NCBI GenBank assembly: GCA_013817245.1 | Contig: JACDDA010000002.1 | Coordinates: 92,242 to 156,241 of the forward strand | Direction: 5' to 3' | DNA from: Gammaproteobacteria bacterium | GTDB taxonomy: Bacteria; Pseudomonadota; Gammaproteobacteria; HTCC5015 | Length of the DNA stretch: 64,000 nt | Part shown: positions 63,735-64,000 of the stretch, piece by piece | Layout of the letters: each line of letters starts with the position of its first letter | Position numbering within the stretch: position 1 is the first letter of the stretch | Position numbers and translations under genes: made by a program | Notes under the pieces: model-generated | Databases searched by the model: none | What the model was told of the DNA's origin: nothing | Seen by the model: the letters and a program-made list of their open reading frames with translations, nothing else

Positions 63735-63849
63735 TTGGTGACTTTTTGTTACGACAGCAGATTTTTGCTCCTGCAAAATCTGCATTCATGCCATCCATGG
63801 CAATCAAAAGTTACTCGCTGTAGTCGCGTAGCGACGAGCGAAACGCTTT
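63735..63849 (-). repeat. Right arm of large inverted repeat with inserted hairpins
   Basis: Matches the left arm in reverse complement at 63735-63756 and 63806-63849. Between these two blocks are 49 bases not present in the left arm; they hold two more hairpins, 63757-63783 (GCAGATTTT stem, loop TCCT) and 63789-63802 (TGCC stem, loop TCCA). Confidence 0.88.
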
Positions 63850-63918
63850 TGTTCTGTTGTTAAAATCAAATCTCATTTCTTGAATGTACGTAACATCATA
63901 GTGGAGTAGAGATTCAAT

Positions 63919-64000
<82 letters not shown>

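Larger units (their letters stand above)
63093..63918. other. Gene-free region with structured repeat
   Basis: After tRNA-Pro no convincing gene is seen. 63093-63187 is plain AT-rich sequence; 63188-63849 holds the inverted-repeat element; 63850-63918 is plain again. Short open frames, such as one on the minus strand at 63206-63418, are products of the repeat. Confidence 0.7.

Noticed and set aside
63276..63805. CRISPR array
   Set aside because: There are no equal-length direct repeats separated by unique spacers and no cas genes; the units are hairpins with different stems.

Overview
The window looks like a chromosomal segment of a gammaproteobacterium with moderate, slightly AT-leaning base composition. 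This rests on gene order: lemA-gyrB-recF-dnaN-dnaA run leftward from a divergent rpmH-rnpA-yidD-yidC-mnmE-mnmG block, followed by rsmG-parA-parB, the atpIBEFHAGDC operon and glmU-glmS. A second block (thiO, fimT-pilV-pilW-pilX-pilY1-pilE, then ispH-lspA-ileS-ribF-murJ, rpsT, proB-obgE-rpmA-rplU, ispB) follows the Pseudomonas aeruginosa order closely, with local losses and replacements. I cannot name a genus from sequence reading alone.

Layout. 1-7150: replication-origin region. Three perfect DnaA boxes lie between dnaN and dnaA, one lies between dnaA and rpmH, and two parS-like sites are embedded in recF. 7200-13420: RNase P protein, membrane insertion and tRNA-modification genes. 13438-16713: an interruption between mnmG and rsmG holding an NmrA-like NAD(P)-binding protein, a di-heme cytochrome c, a tautomerase and a membrane protein. 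16750-29760: rsmG, parAB, ATP synthase, glmU-glmS. 29800-36300: a small protein-kinase-like gene, arylamine N-acetyltransferase, CtpA-type protease, EnvC-like activator and a rhodanese-grxC-secB-gpsA cluster. 36377-41600: a surface locus made of an outer-membrane barrel gene divergent from a subtilase lipoprotein with cadherin-like repeats and a secreted FecR-domain protein. 41700-43180: tRNA-Gly, an entericidin-like lipopeptide, thiO and tRNA-Thr. 43450-51120: type IV pilus minor pilins, PilY1 and a PilE-type pilin. 51130-62966: isoprenoid, lipoprotein-processing, tRNA-synthetase, flavin, peptidoglycan-lipid and ribosomal genes, ending with ispB. 63016-63092: tRNA-Pro.

The last 0.9 kb has no credible gene. 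It holds a structured repeat: long inverted arms enclosing a series of short hairpins whose stems differ but whose loops share a GGA/TCC core. The window ends in 82 consecutive G residues, which I regard as a probable sequencing or assembly artefact.

Functionally the window is mostly housekeeping: origin and ParABS partition, ATP synthesis, cell-envelope precursors, translation and pilus assembly. The least explained parts are the terminal hairpin repeat, the protease/FecR/barrel locus and the kinase-like gene after glmS.
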